Of a stretch of DNA of 64,000 nt, positions 35,427 to 45,240 are shown piece after piece. This DNA comes from Arminella tubonensis. GTDB taxonomy: Bacteria; Pseudomonadota; Alphaproteobacteria; Rhizobiales; Rhizobiaceae. The first letter of the stretch is position 1; the number at the start of each line of letters is the position of its first letter. A model generated the notes under the pieces. The model searched no databases and was not told the DNA's origin. It was given only the letters and a program-made list of their open reading frames with translations. The position numbers and the translations under genes are program-made. Location: assembly GCF_003240585.1 (NCBI RefSeq), contig NZ_PCDP01000003.1:95574-159573 (forward strand). The letters are read 5' to 3'.

Positions 35427-36479
35427 TCAGAACAGCTTCTGCGGGATCCAGCTTGCGGTTGCCGCGTCGCTGGTGTTGAAGGCCGGAACCTTGGCCGCAA
35501 GATCCTCGATCGTTTTCACGCCGGCGGCCCGCAGGCTCTCCTGGGTGAGAAGCGTCGGCTTCACCGTAATCTGGTGCGGCACCGTCTGGCCCGCGACCTC
35601 GAGCGCTGCAGCGCGGATGGAGACCGCGCCGACCACGGCCGGGTTGGTGGCGACTGTTGCGACCCAGGGGCTGCCATCCTCGGTGATTTCCTGGATGTCG
35701 GCCGTCGAGACATCGGCGGAATAGATCTTGATCTTGTCCGCGATGCCGAGATCGCCGGCGGCCAACTTCACGCCGCGCGCGAATTCGTCGTAGGGCGCAA
35801 AGACGACCTTGATGTCAGGATTGGCGGTCAGCGCCGCCTTCGCCTGGTCGGCGGTCGTGGCCGCGGTGGTGTCGCTGACGTTACCGAAGCGCGCCTTCTC
35901 GACGACACCCGAATTGTCAGCCTTGAACTTGTCCCAGATTTCGTTTCTGCGATCCAACGGCGCAAAGCCGGCTACATACACATAGCCGGCACTGAAGCTC
36001 TTGCCATTTTCCTTGACGACCTGATCGAGCGCGAGCTGCGCCAGTTCGTGGTCGCTCTGTTCGACCTGCGGTATCTTGGGATTGTTGAGGTTGACGTCGA
36101 AGGCCACCACTTTGACGCCCTTGTCCAGCGCCTGCTGGACAACGTCGGTCAGGGATTCCGGCAGGCCATGGTCGATAACGATGCCACTGACGCCGAGATT
36201 GACGGCCTGGAGGATCTGTTCACGCTGCTCCGAGGCATCCTGTCGGCCCGGAAAGACGCGAAGATCAATGCCAAGCGCCTTTGCCTGGGCCTCTGCGCCG
36301 GCCTGGTAGGCCTGGAAGAAGTCGCCGGCCGAGATGTAGCTGATCAATGCGAGCTTGACGCCGCCCTTGTCGAAGGGTGCAGGAGCTCCAGCAATACCGT
36401 CAGCCAAGGCGACCTGCGAGAAAAGAAAGGGAATGAAGGCTGCTGACGCTGCAAGCCGGGCGAGATGTTTCATGATCAT
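35427..36479 (-). CDS. Ribose-type periplasmic binding protein in the sulfur locus
   Basis: 350 residues with signal peptide MIMKHLARLAASAAFIPFLF and AAGGA 5 bases before the ATG. Peripla_BP_4 (RbsB-like) fold: VKLALISYISAGDFFQAYQAGAEAQAKALG and KVVAFDVNLNNPKIPQVEQSD, with KIYSADVSTADIQEI in the second lobe. It is divergent from an ATPase and permease of the same transporter class. Sugar-type binding proteins are also found with sulfur-scavenging enzymes, so the ligand may be a sulfur-containing sugar or another organosulfur compound rather than ribose. Confidence 0.83.
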   Translation of the reverse strand: MIMKHLARLAASAAFIPFLFSQVALADGIAGAPAPFDKGGVKLALISYISAGDFFQAYQAGAEAQAKALGIDLRVFPGRQDASEQREQILQAVNLGVSGIVIDHGLPESLTDVVQQALDKGVKVVAFDVNLNNPKIPQVEQSDHELAQLALDQVVKENGKSFSAGYVYVAGFAPLDRRNEIWDKFKADNSGVVEKARFGNVSDTTAATTADQAKAALTANPDIKVVFAPYDEFARGVKLAAGDLGIADKIKIYSADVSTADIQEITEDGSPWVATVATNPAVVGAVSIRAAALEVAGQTVPHQITVKPTLLTQESLRAAGVKTIEDLAAKVPAFNTSDAATASWIPQKLF

Positions 36480-36854
36480 GTTCCTTCTTAAAGTCTATCG
36501 AGCGCGTCGTCCGACAGACCGAATAATCGCCTTCGCGACGCCTTCTCCATTAGATATAATATCCATCAAATTAGTAGATTGTTTGGTTCGTTTTTTGCCG
36601 TCCGCCGGGATTCTTTATTCTGTGGATAGGCAACGGGCAGCAAAGCTTTGCCCGAACACGGTCAGATCCGGCCAAATCCGCGCCCATTGTCACCTTGGCT
36701 CTGGCGCAGAAATTCTGCAATCGCGCCGTCTGCCGCAACGATATTGTCCCCACGTCCCTGACTTCGCAAAGCCGTTCTCCCTCCCCAGCTATCGTGCCGC
36801 AATCATATCTGACAAAATATATAGACATTAATGTTTAAACGGGCGCCTACCAAT
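36480..36854. other. Divergent promoter region of the ribose-type transporter
   Basis: About 375 bases between the binding-protein gene (minus) and the ATPase gene (plus). The ends are AT-rich (36540-36600 and 36800-36850), as expected for two promoters. No convincing operator or small gene was seen. Confidence 0.5.
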
Positions 36855-38336
36855 ATGCCATTGCTCCATGTCGACAATCTCAGCCGCAGCTTCGAGCAGA
36901 CCCGTGCGCTCGATGCCGCATCGCTGACGGTCGAGCGCGGCGAGATCGTGGCGTTGATGGGTGCAAATGGTGCCGGCAAATCGACATTGGTGAAGATCCT
37001 CTCCGGCGTGCTTTCCGCCGACGGCGGTACTGTCACTCTGAAAGGCAATCCGTTTGCCCCAGGTAGCCCGGCCGAGGCGGCGGCGGCGGGTGTCGTCACC
37101 GTGCACCAATCCACTGATCTGGTTGGCGCGCCGGGTTTGACGGTTGCCGATGCGCTGTTGCTCAATCGCTTCGCCGATCGCGGTCAACCGTTCTTCGTTT
37201 CCCGCAGGGGAATTCGCCGTCAAGCCCAGGCGATACTGGATGCGGTCGGTTTCGAATTGCCGCTTGATCGTGACTTCGGTGATATCCCGGCCGCTGACAG
37301 GCAGCTGGTCGCTATCGCCCGCGCGCTTGCCAACAAGGCAGACCTGCTCATTCTTGACGAACCAACCGCGAGCCTATCCGCCGACGAGAGCCGTCGGCTG
37401 TTCGAAGTCCTGTTGCGGCTGCGCCGGAATGGGCTCGCCATCCTCTATATTTCCCATCGCACCGCCGATCTGGAAGCCATTGCCGACCGGGCACTGGTCA
37501 TGCGCGGCGGCGCGGTTGTCGGTGCCTTTGCACGTCCCATCGATTTTTCCCAGGCGATCGAAACGATGATCGGCCGCAAGCTGCAATCGGCGCGGCCTGG
37601 CGCAAGGCAGGCCCAGGGAGCGCCGATCTTCGAGATGCGTGGCGCGCGCCTGCTGCCGAGCAGCGAACTTTTCGACCTCTCGGTGCATGAAGGCGAGGTG
37701 GTCGCTATCACCGGTGTGCTTGGAGCCGGCAAGAGCCGCCTGCTCTCGGCCATTTTCGGCACTATTCCGCTGCTCGCGGGGACAATGGTTCTCGACGGCA
37801 GACCGCATCGCCCGAAAAGTGCAGCCGATGCCATTGCTGCCGGAGTAGCCATGGCCGCCGAAGATCGGCACCGCTCGTCCCTGATGCCGCCTTCCTGGCC
37901 CGGAAACTCGCTGGCGGCGACGATCAGCCTTCCTCACCTCGCCAAGTGGTATCGCCACGGCTTTCTGTTCGGTGATCGCGAAAGGCGCGAGGCCGAAAGG
38001 GCGATCGAACGACTGCACATCAAGGCGCCTGGACCGCTCGCATCGATCTGGACGCTATCGGGCGGCAACCAGCAGAAGGTTGTACTCGCCCGCTGGGAAG
38101 CCGAACCGAGCCGGCTTCTGCTGCTCGACGAACCGTTCCAGGGCGTCGACGTCGGCGCCAGGCACGACATCATCCAGGCAATCCGTCGCCGCACCGACCG
38201 CGCCGCGCTGATTGCCACATCCGACCCTGAAGAGGCAATCGAAGTCGCCGACCGCATCATTGTCATCGACCGGCACGGCATTGCGGATGCTGCAAGTGGC
38301 GCCGTCGCATCTGTATTCGAGGAATTGACAGCATGA
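36855..38336 (+). CDS. Ribose-type ABC transporter ATPase, two domains
   Basis: 493 residues from MPLLHVDNLSRSF (36855); ATG 36831 would add 8 residues, and neither has a clear Shine-Dalgarno sequence. Domain one: Walker A GANGAGKST, Walker B LLILDEPTASLSADE. Domain two: degenerate Walker A GVLGAGKSR and intact signature LSGGNQQKVVLARW with LLLLDEPFQGVDVGARHDI. This RbsA-like asymmetry is usual. The stop overlaps the permease ATG (38333). With the binding protein on the other side and one permease it forms a complete importer. Confidence 0.88.
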   Translation: MPLLHVDNLSRSFEQTRALDAASLTVERGEIVALMGANGAGKSTLVKILSGVLSADGGTVTLKGNPFAPGSPAEAAAAGVVTVHQSTDLVGAPGLTVADALLLNRFADRGQPFFVSRRGIRRQAQAILDAVGFELPLDRDFGDIPAADRQLVAIARALANKADLLILDEPTASLSADESRRLFEVLLRLRRNGLAILYISHRTADLEAIADRALVMRGGAVVGAFARPIDFSQAIETMIGRKLQSARPGARQAQGAPIFEMRGARLLPSSELFDLSVHEGEVVAITGVLGAGKSRLLSAIFGTIPLLAGTMVLDGRPHRPKSAADAIAAGVAMAAEDRHRSSLMPPSWPGNSLAATISLPHLAKWYRHGFLFGDRERREAERAIERLHIKAPGPLASIWTLSGGNQQKVVLARWEAEPSRLLLLDEPFQGVDVGARHDIIQAIRRRTDRAALIATSDPEEAIEVADRIIVIDRHGIADAASGAVASVFEELTA

Positions 38337-39400
38337 CCACCGCAGACACCGAAGACTTCCCGGTAGCGAAAAAGCAGCCCGGCATTTTGATCGTCGACGA
38401 TCGCGCGGCGCGCTGGCTGGGCGGTGCTACGGCAATCCTGCGGTCGGGCGCGGTCTTCGTTCTTCTTGCAGTCCTCGCCGTTATCTTCGCGCTCGCCCAG
38501 CCGGCCTTCATCAACCTCAACAACCTGATGAGCATCCTGCAGGCGGTGTCGGTGGTGGCCATCCTCGGCGCCGGGGTGACGGTAACGCTGGCGGTCGGTG
38601 GCTTCGATCTGTCGATCGGCGCAGTCGCAGCTTCGAGCGTCATGGCCGCGAGTTACAGCATGATCGTCTGGAAGCTCGACGTCTATGAGACCGTGCCGCT
38701 GGTCCTCGCTTTTGGCGCGGTCGTCGGCCTCCTCAACGCATTCCTGATCGTCCGCCTCAGGGTGCCGGATCTTCTGGCGACCCTGTCGATGATGTTCCTG
38801 CTCTCGGGGCTGCAGTTGATCCCGACCGCCGGCCGGTCGATTTCGGCAGGCCTGAGCCTGCCGGATGGATCGAAGGCTACGGGCGCCTACGATCCGCATT
38901 TCCTGCTGATCGGCCGCTACAGTCTCTTCGGCACCGTTCCGGTCTCCGTGGTGCTGATGCTGCTCGTCGCCGTGGCGCTGTTCGTTCTCACCGAGAAGAC
39001 CCGCATCGGTCGCCTGCTTTTTGCGACCGGAGGCAACGAGGTTGCGACACGGCTGGCCGGCGCCTCGACCGTGAGGCTGAAGACGCTCGCCTATGTCATC
39101 TCGGGCACGCTTGCCTCTCTCGGCGGGATCATCATTGCCGCACGCGTCGGCCGCGGCGATGTGTCTTCGGGCGGCTCGTTGCTGATGGACGCAGTCGCAG
39201 CCTCGCTTATCGGCTACGCGGTTCTTGGCCTCCGTCGCCCGAACGTGCTCGGCACGATCGTTGGCGCTGTCTTCGTCGGCGTGCTGCTCAACGGCCTGAC
39301 GATGCTGAATGCGCCTTACTACACACAGGATTTCGTCAAGGGCGCCGTACTCGTCGGAGCACTTGCCCTCACCTACGGCCTTGGCCGCAGTAACGCCTGA
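38333..39400 (+). CDS. Ribose-type ABC transporter permease
   Basis: 355 residues, RbsC/BPD_transp_2 family, with an N-terminal cytoplasmic tail (~40 residues) before the first helix at AVFVLLAVLAVIFALAQ. Conserved segments: TVTLAVGGFDLSIGAVAASSVMAASYS and FATGGNEVATRLAGAS. It is the only permease gene of this set, so the channel is probably a homodimer. A 50-base gap precedes the flavin monooxygenase gene. Confidence 0.88.
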   Translation: MTTADTEDFPVAKKQPGILIVDDRAARWLGGATAILRSGAVFVLLAVLAVIFALAQPAFINLNNLMSILQAVSVVAILGAGVTVTLAVGGFDLSIGAVAASSVMAASYSMIVWKLDVYETVPLVLAFGAVVGLLNAFLIVRLRVPDLLATLSMMFLLSGLQLIPTAGRSISAGLSLPDGSKATGAYDPHFLLIGRYSLFGTVPVSVVLMLLVAVALFVLTEKTRIGRLLFATGGNEVATRLAGASTVRLKTLAYVISGTLASLGGIIIAARVGRGDVSSGGSLLMDAVAASLIGYAVLGLRRPNVLGTIVGAVFVGVLLNGLTMLNAPYYTQDFVKGAVLVGALALTYGLGRSNA

Positions 39401-39450
39401 CAAAGGCTTGTCCCTGCACCACCGGACAACACAATTAAAAGGAAGAAAAA

Positions 39451-40848
39451 ATGAGCCGTGAGATCAGGCTGAATGCATTCGACATGAATTGCGTTGGACA
39501 CCAGTCGCCCGGACTATGGACGCATCCGCGCGACCAGTCGTGGAAATACAAGGATCTCGACTATTGGGTTCATCTGGCAAAGACGCTCGAGCGCGGCAAG
39601 TTCGATGGCCTGTTCATCGCTGACGTGCTCGGCGTCTATGACGTGCTGAACGGCAATGTCGACGCCGCACTGCGCCACTCGGCGCAGGTTCCGGTCAACG
39701 ATCCGCTGCAGCTCATTCCGACGATGTCATATGTGACCGAGCATCTGGGGTTCGGGCTGACCGCCTCCCTGTCCTTCGAACACCCCTACACCTTTGCCCG
39801 CCGCATCTCGACGCTCGATCACCTGACCAAGGGACGCGTGGGCTGGAACATCGTCACCTCCTACCTCAACAGCGGCGCTCTCAATATCGGCCAGTCGGCG
39901 CAGTCCAAGCATGACGATCGTTATGATCTTGCCGAGGAATATCTCGAAGTCTGCTACAAGCTCTGGGAGGGAAGCTGGGAAGACGGCGCCGTCGTTCGCG
40001 ACCGCGAGACGGGCATCTTCACGCATCCCGAAAAAGTTCACCCGATCGGTCATTCCGGCAAGCATTTCAGCGTCCCCGGCATTCATCTCAGCGAACCGTC
40101 GCCGCAAAGAACACCGGTGCTTTATCAGGCAGGCGCCTCAAGCCGCGGCAAGGACTTTGCCGGAGCCCATGCGGAATGTATTTTCGTGGCAGCCCCTTCG
40201 AAGCCGGTTCTCAGGCGCTATGTGGCCAACGTCCGCGAGGCTGCAGAGCGCGTCGGCCGCAATCCGCGCGAAATCCTCGCCTTCAACCTGCAGACCGTTA
40301 TCCTCGGAGAAACGGACGCAGAGGCGAAGAAGAAGTTCGACGAATATCGCAAATATGTTTCCTATGAAGGCGCCCTGACGCTGATCTCCGGCTGGACCGG
40401 CATCGACTTTGGCCAGTTCGCCCCCGACGAGCCACTCCGTCACCGCTACACCAACGCGGTGCAATCGGCCGTCGAAACCTTCACGACCATCGACCCCGAC
40501 AAGGTCTGGACCGTGCGTGAAATGGCGGATTGGGTCGGTATCGGCGGCTTCGGCCCTGTTTTCGTCGGTTCGCCGCAGACGGTCGCCGATCTTCTCCAGG
40601 AATGGGTGGAGGATACCGACGTCGACGGCTTCAACCTCGCCTATGCCGTGACGCCTGACAGCTTCGAGGACGCCGTCGACCTTTTGGTGCCCGAGTTGCA
40701 GAAGCGGGGCGTCTACAAAACCGATTATCGGCAGGGAACGTTACGTGAAAAGCTATTCGGCCAAGGACCGCGCCTTGCCGCGCCGCATCCAGGCGCCGGC
40801 TATCGCGATCTCAACGGCGAATGGGAAAAGCTGCGGGTGATCGGTTGA
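39451..40848 (+). CDS. NtaA/DmoA-like flavin-dependent monooxygenase (luciferase family)
   Basis: 465 residues with AAGGAAG before the ATG. A long luciferase-like (LLM) monooxygenase of the NtaA/SnaA/DszA/DmoA subgroup: FDGLFIADVLGVYDVLNGN, TMSYVTEHLGFGLTASLSFEHPYTFARRISTLDHLTKGRVGWNIVTSY and YQAGASSRGKDFAGAHAECIFVA are signatures. Family members use FMNH2 to cleave C-N or C-S bonds (nitrilotriacetate, dimethyl sulfide, dibenzothiophene sulfone). In this operon the transporter plus the two SfnB-like enzymes suggest desulfurisation of an imported compound. Confidence 0.88.
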   Translation: MSREIRLNAFDMNCVGHQSPGLWTHPRDQSWKYKDLDYWVHLAKTLERGKFDGLFIADVLGVYDVLNGNVDAALRHSAQVPVNDPLQLIPTMSYVTEHLGFGLTASLSFEHPYTFARRISTLDHLTKGRVGWNIVTSYLNSGALNIGQSAQSKHDDRYDLAEEYLEVCYKLWEGSWEDGAVVRDRETGIFTHPEKVHPIGHSGKHFSVPGIHLSEPSPQRTPVLYQAGASSRGKDFAGAHAECIFVAAPSKPVLRRYVANVREAAERVGRNPREILAFNLQTVILGETDAEAKKKFDEYRKYVSYEGALTLISGWTGIDFGQFAPDEPLRHRYTNAVQSAVETFTTIDPDKVWTVREMADWVGIGGFGPVFVGSPQTVADLLQEWVEDTDVDGFNLAYAVTPDSFEDAVDLLVPELQKRGVYKTDYRQGTLREKLFGQGPRLAAPHPGAGYRDLNGEWEKLRVIG

Positions 40849-40950
40849 GAAGCGAGAATCCGAAGCACAAAAAAGCGGGCTACCAAAAGCCTGTAACCTT
40901 TCCATTTGTCAATTCTTGTTGTGATCGCTTCGCACCTGCATAATAGCCGC

Positions 40951-41565
40951 ATGGGACTTGATTCAAAAATATTCGACAGTATTCGCACGAAACGCAAAAA
41001 GCCGGCCAACCAGCCCGACGACTCGGGGCCCAGGTGCCAATGGGACGGCTGCGACAACAAGGGCCAGCACCGCGCACCGGTGGGGCGCGATGCGGAAGGA
41101 GAGTTCTTTCTCTTCTGCCTCGAGCACGTGAAGGAATACAACAAGGGTTACAACTACCTGTCCGGACTCTCGGACGGCGAGATCGCGCGTTACCAGAAGG
41201 AAGCCGCGACTGGCAACCGTCCGACCTGGAGCATGGGTGTCAACAAGGCCGCTCGCGATAGCCCGAGCCAGTCGCAAGTGCGCTCCGGCGCACATGCGCA
41301 GCCACAGGATCCGAGGCGACCGGCGAGACGAAGCGCCGGTTCCCGCTTTGCTCCGCAGACGCGAAAGCTGAAAACCCTTGAAGCCAAGGCATTCGAAACC
41401 CTGGGTTTGTCCGCCGCTGCGACGCCTGACGAAATCAAAAGCCGCTACAAGGATCTGGTGAAGATGCATCATCCGGATGCAAACGATGGCGACCGAGGCT
41501 CCGAAGAGCAGCTGCGCGCCGCGATCGAAGCCCACAAATTGCTGAAGCTGAACGGCTTCTGTTGA
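40951..41565 (+). CDS. J-domain protein
   Basis: 204 residues from MGLDSKIFDSIR (40951); codons back to 40906 are less likely. The N-terminal half has CQWDGCDNKGQHRAP and FLFCLEHVKEYNKGYNYL, a Cys-containing block seen in rhizobial DnaJ-like proteins. The C-terminal J-domain (from ~145: FETLGLSAAATPDEIKSRYKDLVKMHHPDANDG) holds the HPD motif needed to stimulate DnaK. It is a co-chaperone of unknown client, convergent with kup. Confidence 0.88.
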   Translation: MGLDSKIFDSIRTKRKKPANQPDDSGPRCQWDGCDNKGQHRAPVGRDAEGEFFLFCLEHVKEYNKGYNYLSGLSDGEIARYQKEAATGNRPTWSMGVNKAARDSPSQSQVRSGAHAQPQDPRRPARRSAGSRFAPQTRKLKTLEAKAFETLGLSAAATPDEIKSRYKDLVKMHHPDANDGDRGSEEQLRAAIEAHKLLKLNGFC

Positions 41566-41612
41566 CGCGCTCGCGGTTGTCCGCGCGCGACGTCGAGGAT
41601 CATATCCGGGAG

Positions 41613-43514
41613 CTAGATGACGACCTGCTCGCCGATTTCCACGACCCGGTTGCTTGGGAGGTGGAAGTGGTCGCTCGGATCGATGGCGAAGGCTGACATT
41701 CCGATGAACAGCCTGTCCTGCCAGTGCGGCATTCCTGAGTTCGGATCGGCTACGAGCTTACGCCGCCCGATATAGAAGGACGTGGACATGATATCGAACT
41801 TGAACCCGTCCCGGCGACAGAGACTGAGGGCCTTGGAGACGTTCTGAGTGTCCATGAACCCGAACCGCAGCTCCAGCTTGATGAAGCGCTTCGAGATCGA
41901 CTGGATGACGTAACGCTCGCTTTCAGGCACTGTCGGCCGCGGCATGGTCTTGATCGTCAGGATGACGTTCTGGGCATGCAGATTGTGGTTGTGCTTGAGA
42001 TTATGTAGCAGCACACTGGGTGTCAGATCGGGAAAGCTGGTCAGGAAGACAGCGGTTCCGGGCACAGCCACCGGCGAATGGTTGCTGACGCGCTCGATCG
42101 AACCGACGAATTGGGCCAACGGAATGTCGTTGCGTGCCGCCTTCTGCTTCAAAAGAAGCGTCCCCTTCTTCCACGTCCACATCAGCACCATCAGGGTTCC
42201 GGCGATCATGACAGGCACATATCCGCCATCGTGAATCTTCAGCATGTTGGCGCCAAGGAAAACGCATTCAAGCAGCAGTAGCGGCAACAGAGCGGCGAGC
42301 GCAGTCAACAGCGACCAGTGCCAGACCATCCGGACGAATTGAAAGGCGAGCAGCGTCGTGACGACCATCGCGCCGGTCACGGAGATACCATATGCCGTTG
42401 CAAGCGACTCCGAGCTCTTGAAGAAGAAGATCAGAGCCAGCACGCCGATGAAAAGTACGGTGTTGACGCTCGGGAGATAGATCTGACCGGTATTGGTTTC
42501 AGAGGTGAAGCATATTTCGAGGCGCGGCAGCAGGCCAAGGTGGATGGCCTGGCGCGCCAGCGAAAAGGCGCCCGTTATGACTGCCTGGCTGGCAATGATT
42601 GTCGCCGCGGTCGCAAGGATGACGACCGGAAGCAACGCCCAGTCGGGAAACATCAGGAAGAACGGATCTGATGCGCCATCCCGGTTATGCAGAACAAAAG
42701 CGCCTTGGCCGAGATAGTTGAGCGCGAGTGCCGGAAAGACCACGAAGAACCAGGCGGCCTGAATGGGCTTCCGGCCGAAATGCCCGAGGTCGGCGTAAAG
42801 CGCCTCGGCTCCCGTCACCGTCAGGAAGACCGCGCCAAGGATGACAAGGCCGGCAAACCCCGCATGGATGATGAACTTGAAGGCGTGCAGAGGGTTTAGT
42901 GCCTGGAGAATCGACGGCGCGTCGCCGATGTGGATCGCACCCGCAACGCCCATGACGGCGAACCAAAGAAGTGTTATCGGGCCGAAGAACTTCGAAACGG
43001 CCGCCGTTCCCCTCGACTGCACGATGAAAAGAAGGATCATGATCGCCACAGCTATTGGAACGACGTAGGGCGAAAAGGTCGGCGTCACCAGCCTGAGGCC
43101 CTCGACCGCAGACAATACCGAAAGCGCCGGGGTGATCATCGCATCGCCGATGAAGAGTGCGGCGCCGATGATCCCGGCAAAGAACAGGATCGCCGTGTAG
43201 CGGCTGGTCTTCTTCATCAGCAACGCCAAAAGCGCCAGCGTTCCGCCCTCTCCGTCGTTATCGGCGCGGAGCAGAAAGAGCACGTATTTGAACGTCACGA
43301 TGATCGTGAGTGTCCAAAGCATCAATGAAATCAGGCCGATGATTTCCCCACGGCTGACGCCATCATGTGCGAAAGGACGGAGCGCTTCGCGAAAAGCGTA
43401 GAGCGGGCTGGTCCCGATGTCGCCATAGACGACGCCGACCGATCCGACGATGGGTACGAGAAGGCTCCGCATGCCTTTCGCCGGCTGCAAAGTCTGATGG
43501 GCTGCAATAGTCAT
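41613..43514 (-). CDS. kup: Kup, low-affinity potassium uptake protein
   Basis: About 633 residues from [15 protein letters not shown] (43514, GGAG upstream); in-frame codons back to 43613 are not needed. K_trans family, about 12 transmembrane helices in the first ~430 residues: [37 protein letters not shown] and [14 protein letters not shown] are diagnostic. The soluble C-terminal ~170 residues ([22 protein letters not shown] ... FYIGRRKLV) are typical. It is a K+/H+ symporter; rhizobia often carry several copies. Confidence 0.95.
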   Translation of the reverse strand: MTIAAHQTLQPAKGMRSLLVPIVGSVGVVYGDIGTSPLYAFREALRPFAHDGVSRGEIIGLISLMLWTLTIIVTFKYVLFLLRADNDGEGGTLALLALLMKKTSRYTAILFFAGIIGAALFIGDAMITPALSVLSAVEGLRLVTPTFSPYVVPIAVAIMILLFIVQSRGTAAVSKFFGPITLLWFAVMGVAGAIHIGDAPSILQALNPLHAFKFIIHAGFAGLVILGAVFLTVTGAEALYADLGHFGRKPIQAAWFFVVFPALALNYLGQGAFVLHNRDGASDPFFLMFPDWALLPVVILATAATIIASQAVITGAFSLARQAIHLGLLPRLEICFTSETNTGQIYLPSVNTVLFIGVLALIFFFKSSESLATAYGISVTGAMVVTTLLAFQFVRMVWHWSLLTALAALLPLLLLECVFLGANMLKIHDGGYVPVMIAGTLMVLMWTWKKGTLLLKQKAARNDIPLAQFVGSIERVSNHSPVAVPGTAVFLTSFPDLTPSVLLHNLKHNHNLHAQNVILTIKTMPRPTVPESERYVIQSISKRFIKLELRFGFMDTQNVSKALSLCRRDGFKFDIMSTSFYIGRRKLVADPNSGMPHWQDRLFIGMSAFAIDPSDHFHLPSNRVVEIGEQVVI

Positions 43515-43940
43515 GATATCTCCGGCTCGTCCGAGCCTTATCCACCGACAACGATGGTTTTGCAACGCATATGGGGACGAAAGGTGCCAACAAACAGAGT
43601 TGCGCCCCCTCAAACGTCGCGCGAGAGAGCCGCAAGATTTGCTTGCCCTCGACGCCTTGAGCCGAAGTGACAGGAATGTCAGCGCTTCGTCTCCGGAAGA
43701 TAGGCGTAACCTGCTTGTAGAAGGTCAAATTTTGTCCAGGTGTTTAGCCCCGGCATCTCGGTTGGCAGGCGGTTTTGATATCGCCCTGGAAATCGCAGCT
43801 TCGACGCTCGTGGCGGGCGCGTTCCTCTATGGTGTCATGACCATCCTTTGGCCTCTGAGCCGAAAACAGCCGGCGATCGTTGCTGATCTTGTAGTGAAAG
43901 GCTAACCTAACCGTCAATTGTCCCGAAAATCGGTGAAGCA
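43515..43940. other. Divergent intergenic region kup / LysR gene
   Basis: About 425 bases. A short plus-strand frame (~43741-43905) shows a hydrophobic segment but no recognisable family. I see no other gene. Promoters of kup and the LysR gene should lie here. Confidence 0.5.
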
Positions 43941-44873
43941 ATGGATCGTATCGACGCAATGAAGGTATTCATCGCAGCCCTTGACGAAGGCAGTCTGGCG
44001 GGCGCCAGCAGGACGCTCAAAAGATCCCCGACGGCCGTGAGCCGCGCGATTGCCTTTTTGGAATCTCACGTCGGCGTGGAACTGCTCCACCGCACCACCC
44101 GTTCGCTTCGGCTAAGCGAGGCCGGCGATAGATATGCGACCGCCTGCCGGCGGGTGCTCGCCGAGTTGGACGAGGCAGACATGCTTGCGGCCGGTGAGCT
44201 GTCTTCGCCTTCCGGAACATTGACGTTGTCGGCTCCTCCAATCAGTGGGGAGGAGGTCCTTCGCCCGATTTTGGATGACTTTCTTGAGCTGCACCCGACC
44301 GTGTCTGCGCGGCTTCTCCTTCTGGATCGAGCTGTCAACCTGGTCGACGAAGGCGTCGATCTAGCTCTCAGAATTGGAGAATTGCCGGACTCCTCGCTAA
44401 TATCCACGCGAATTGGGGGCGACGTGCGGCGCGTCGTCGTCGCCTCTCCACGCTATCTTGCCGATCATCCCGTGATTGCCGAACCATCGGACTTGGCAAA
44501 GCATAAGATCGTGGCGTTCACCAATTTCGGCCTCGACTCATGGAATTTTACGCCTGCGAACCGATCGCATATCCCGCGCACCGTCCAGTTTTCACCCAGG
44601 CTGGTGGTCAACAGCGTGCGTGCGGCCGTGGCCTCGACGCTCGCCGGCTTGGGCGTGACGAGACTGTACTCTTATCATGTTGCCCAATATGTGAAGGACG
44701 GTCGTTTGAAAATCGTCCTCGCGGATGCCGAGCCTTCTCCCCTTCCCGTTTCCCTTTTGACGCCGCAAGGCCGCATCTCCGTTCCGAAGGTGCGCGCCTT
44801 TGTTGACTTCGCCACACCCAGACTGCGCGCCGAATTTGCCCGTATGGCAGCCGGTGCAAATACCCTTCCGTGA
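43941..44873 (+). CDS. LysR-family transcriptional regulator
   Basis: 310 residues. N-terminal helix-turn-helix (AGASRTLKRSPTAVSRAIAFLESHVGVELLHRTTRSLRLSEAG) followed by a LysR substrate-binding domain (residues ~90-300). The sequence VDEGVDLALRIGELPDSSLISTRIG is typical of the AaeR/DsdC-like subgroup that controls small efflux or oxidoreductase genes. No divergent target is obvious; kup is the neighbour on the other strand but is 427 bases away. Confidence 0.9.
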   Translation: MDRIDAMKVFIAALDEGSLAGASRTLKRSPTAVSRAIAFLESHVGVELLHRTTRSLRLSEAGDRYATACRRVLAELDEADMLAAGELSSPSGTLTLSAPPISGEEVLRPILDDFLELHPTVSARLLLLDRAVNLVDEGVDLALRIGELPDSSLISTRIGGDVRRVVVASPRYLADHPVIAEPSDLAKHKIVAFTNFGLDSWNFTPANRSHIPRTVQFSPRLVVNSVRAAVASTLAGLGVTRLYSYHVAQYVKDGRLKIVLADAEPSPLPVSLLTPQGRISVPKVRAFVDFATPRLRAEFARMAAGANTLP

Positions 44874-44948
44874 TTATGCCGCGATTCGGGAGGCTGTCTG
44901 CCGATTGATAGCCATTCAGGCGAAAAGCTTGAACTCTCTACGTCAGTC

Positions 44949-45101
44949 ATGCCAATGCTGTCGCGTGGGGTGGCTCTCGATGTATTGCACAAGCCCCTCG
45001 AATCGACCTACGTCGTGATCGAAGAAGTCGATTTCGATAACTGGGGTTGGGGCGGATTGCCGACAGCCGACTATCGCCAGTTCAAATTGCATAACAAATA
45101 G
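44949..45101 (+). pseudogene. C-terminal remnant of a 4-oxalocrotonate tautomerase-like gene
   Basis: A 50-codon frame encodes ALDVLHKPLESTYVVIEEVD and FDNWGWGGLPTADYRQ, which match the C-terminal half of small tautomerases (LDVLNKPL..T.VVIEEV...NWG.GGLP). The N-terminal strand with the catalytic Pro1 is missing and no upstream frame supplies it. It is therefore a truncated remnant, possibly once the target of the adjacent LysR gene. Confidence 0.65.
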
Positions 45102-45240
45102 CCATCGGCGCGCTGTACCAGCGCGCCGACACCCCACTTCTTTTTAAGTAAGCATCGGCCAACATTGCCGAGGATGGACAACGTGCAGCATAGCCGACCT
45201 CGCCTCGTCGCCAAATCCGTATGTATCTCGGCGATTCTCC

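Noticed and set aside
35358..36446. A 362-codon plus-strand open frame
   Set aside because: Antisense to the ribose-type binding protein gene; no recognisable domain.
37934..39403. A 489-codon minus-strand open frame
   Set aside because: It lies antisense to the ATPase/permease genes; its translation is rich in Arg, Asp and His with no family features, typical of a shadow in high-GC DNA.
43741..43905. Short hydrophobic plus-strand frame before the LysR gene
   Set aside because: No start with a ribosome-binding site and no family similarity.
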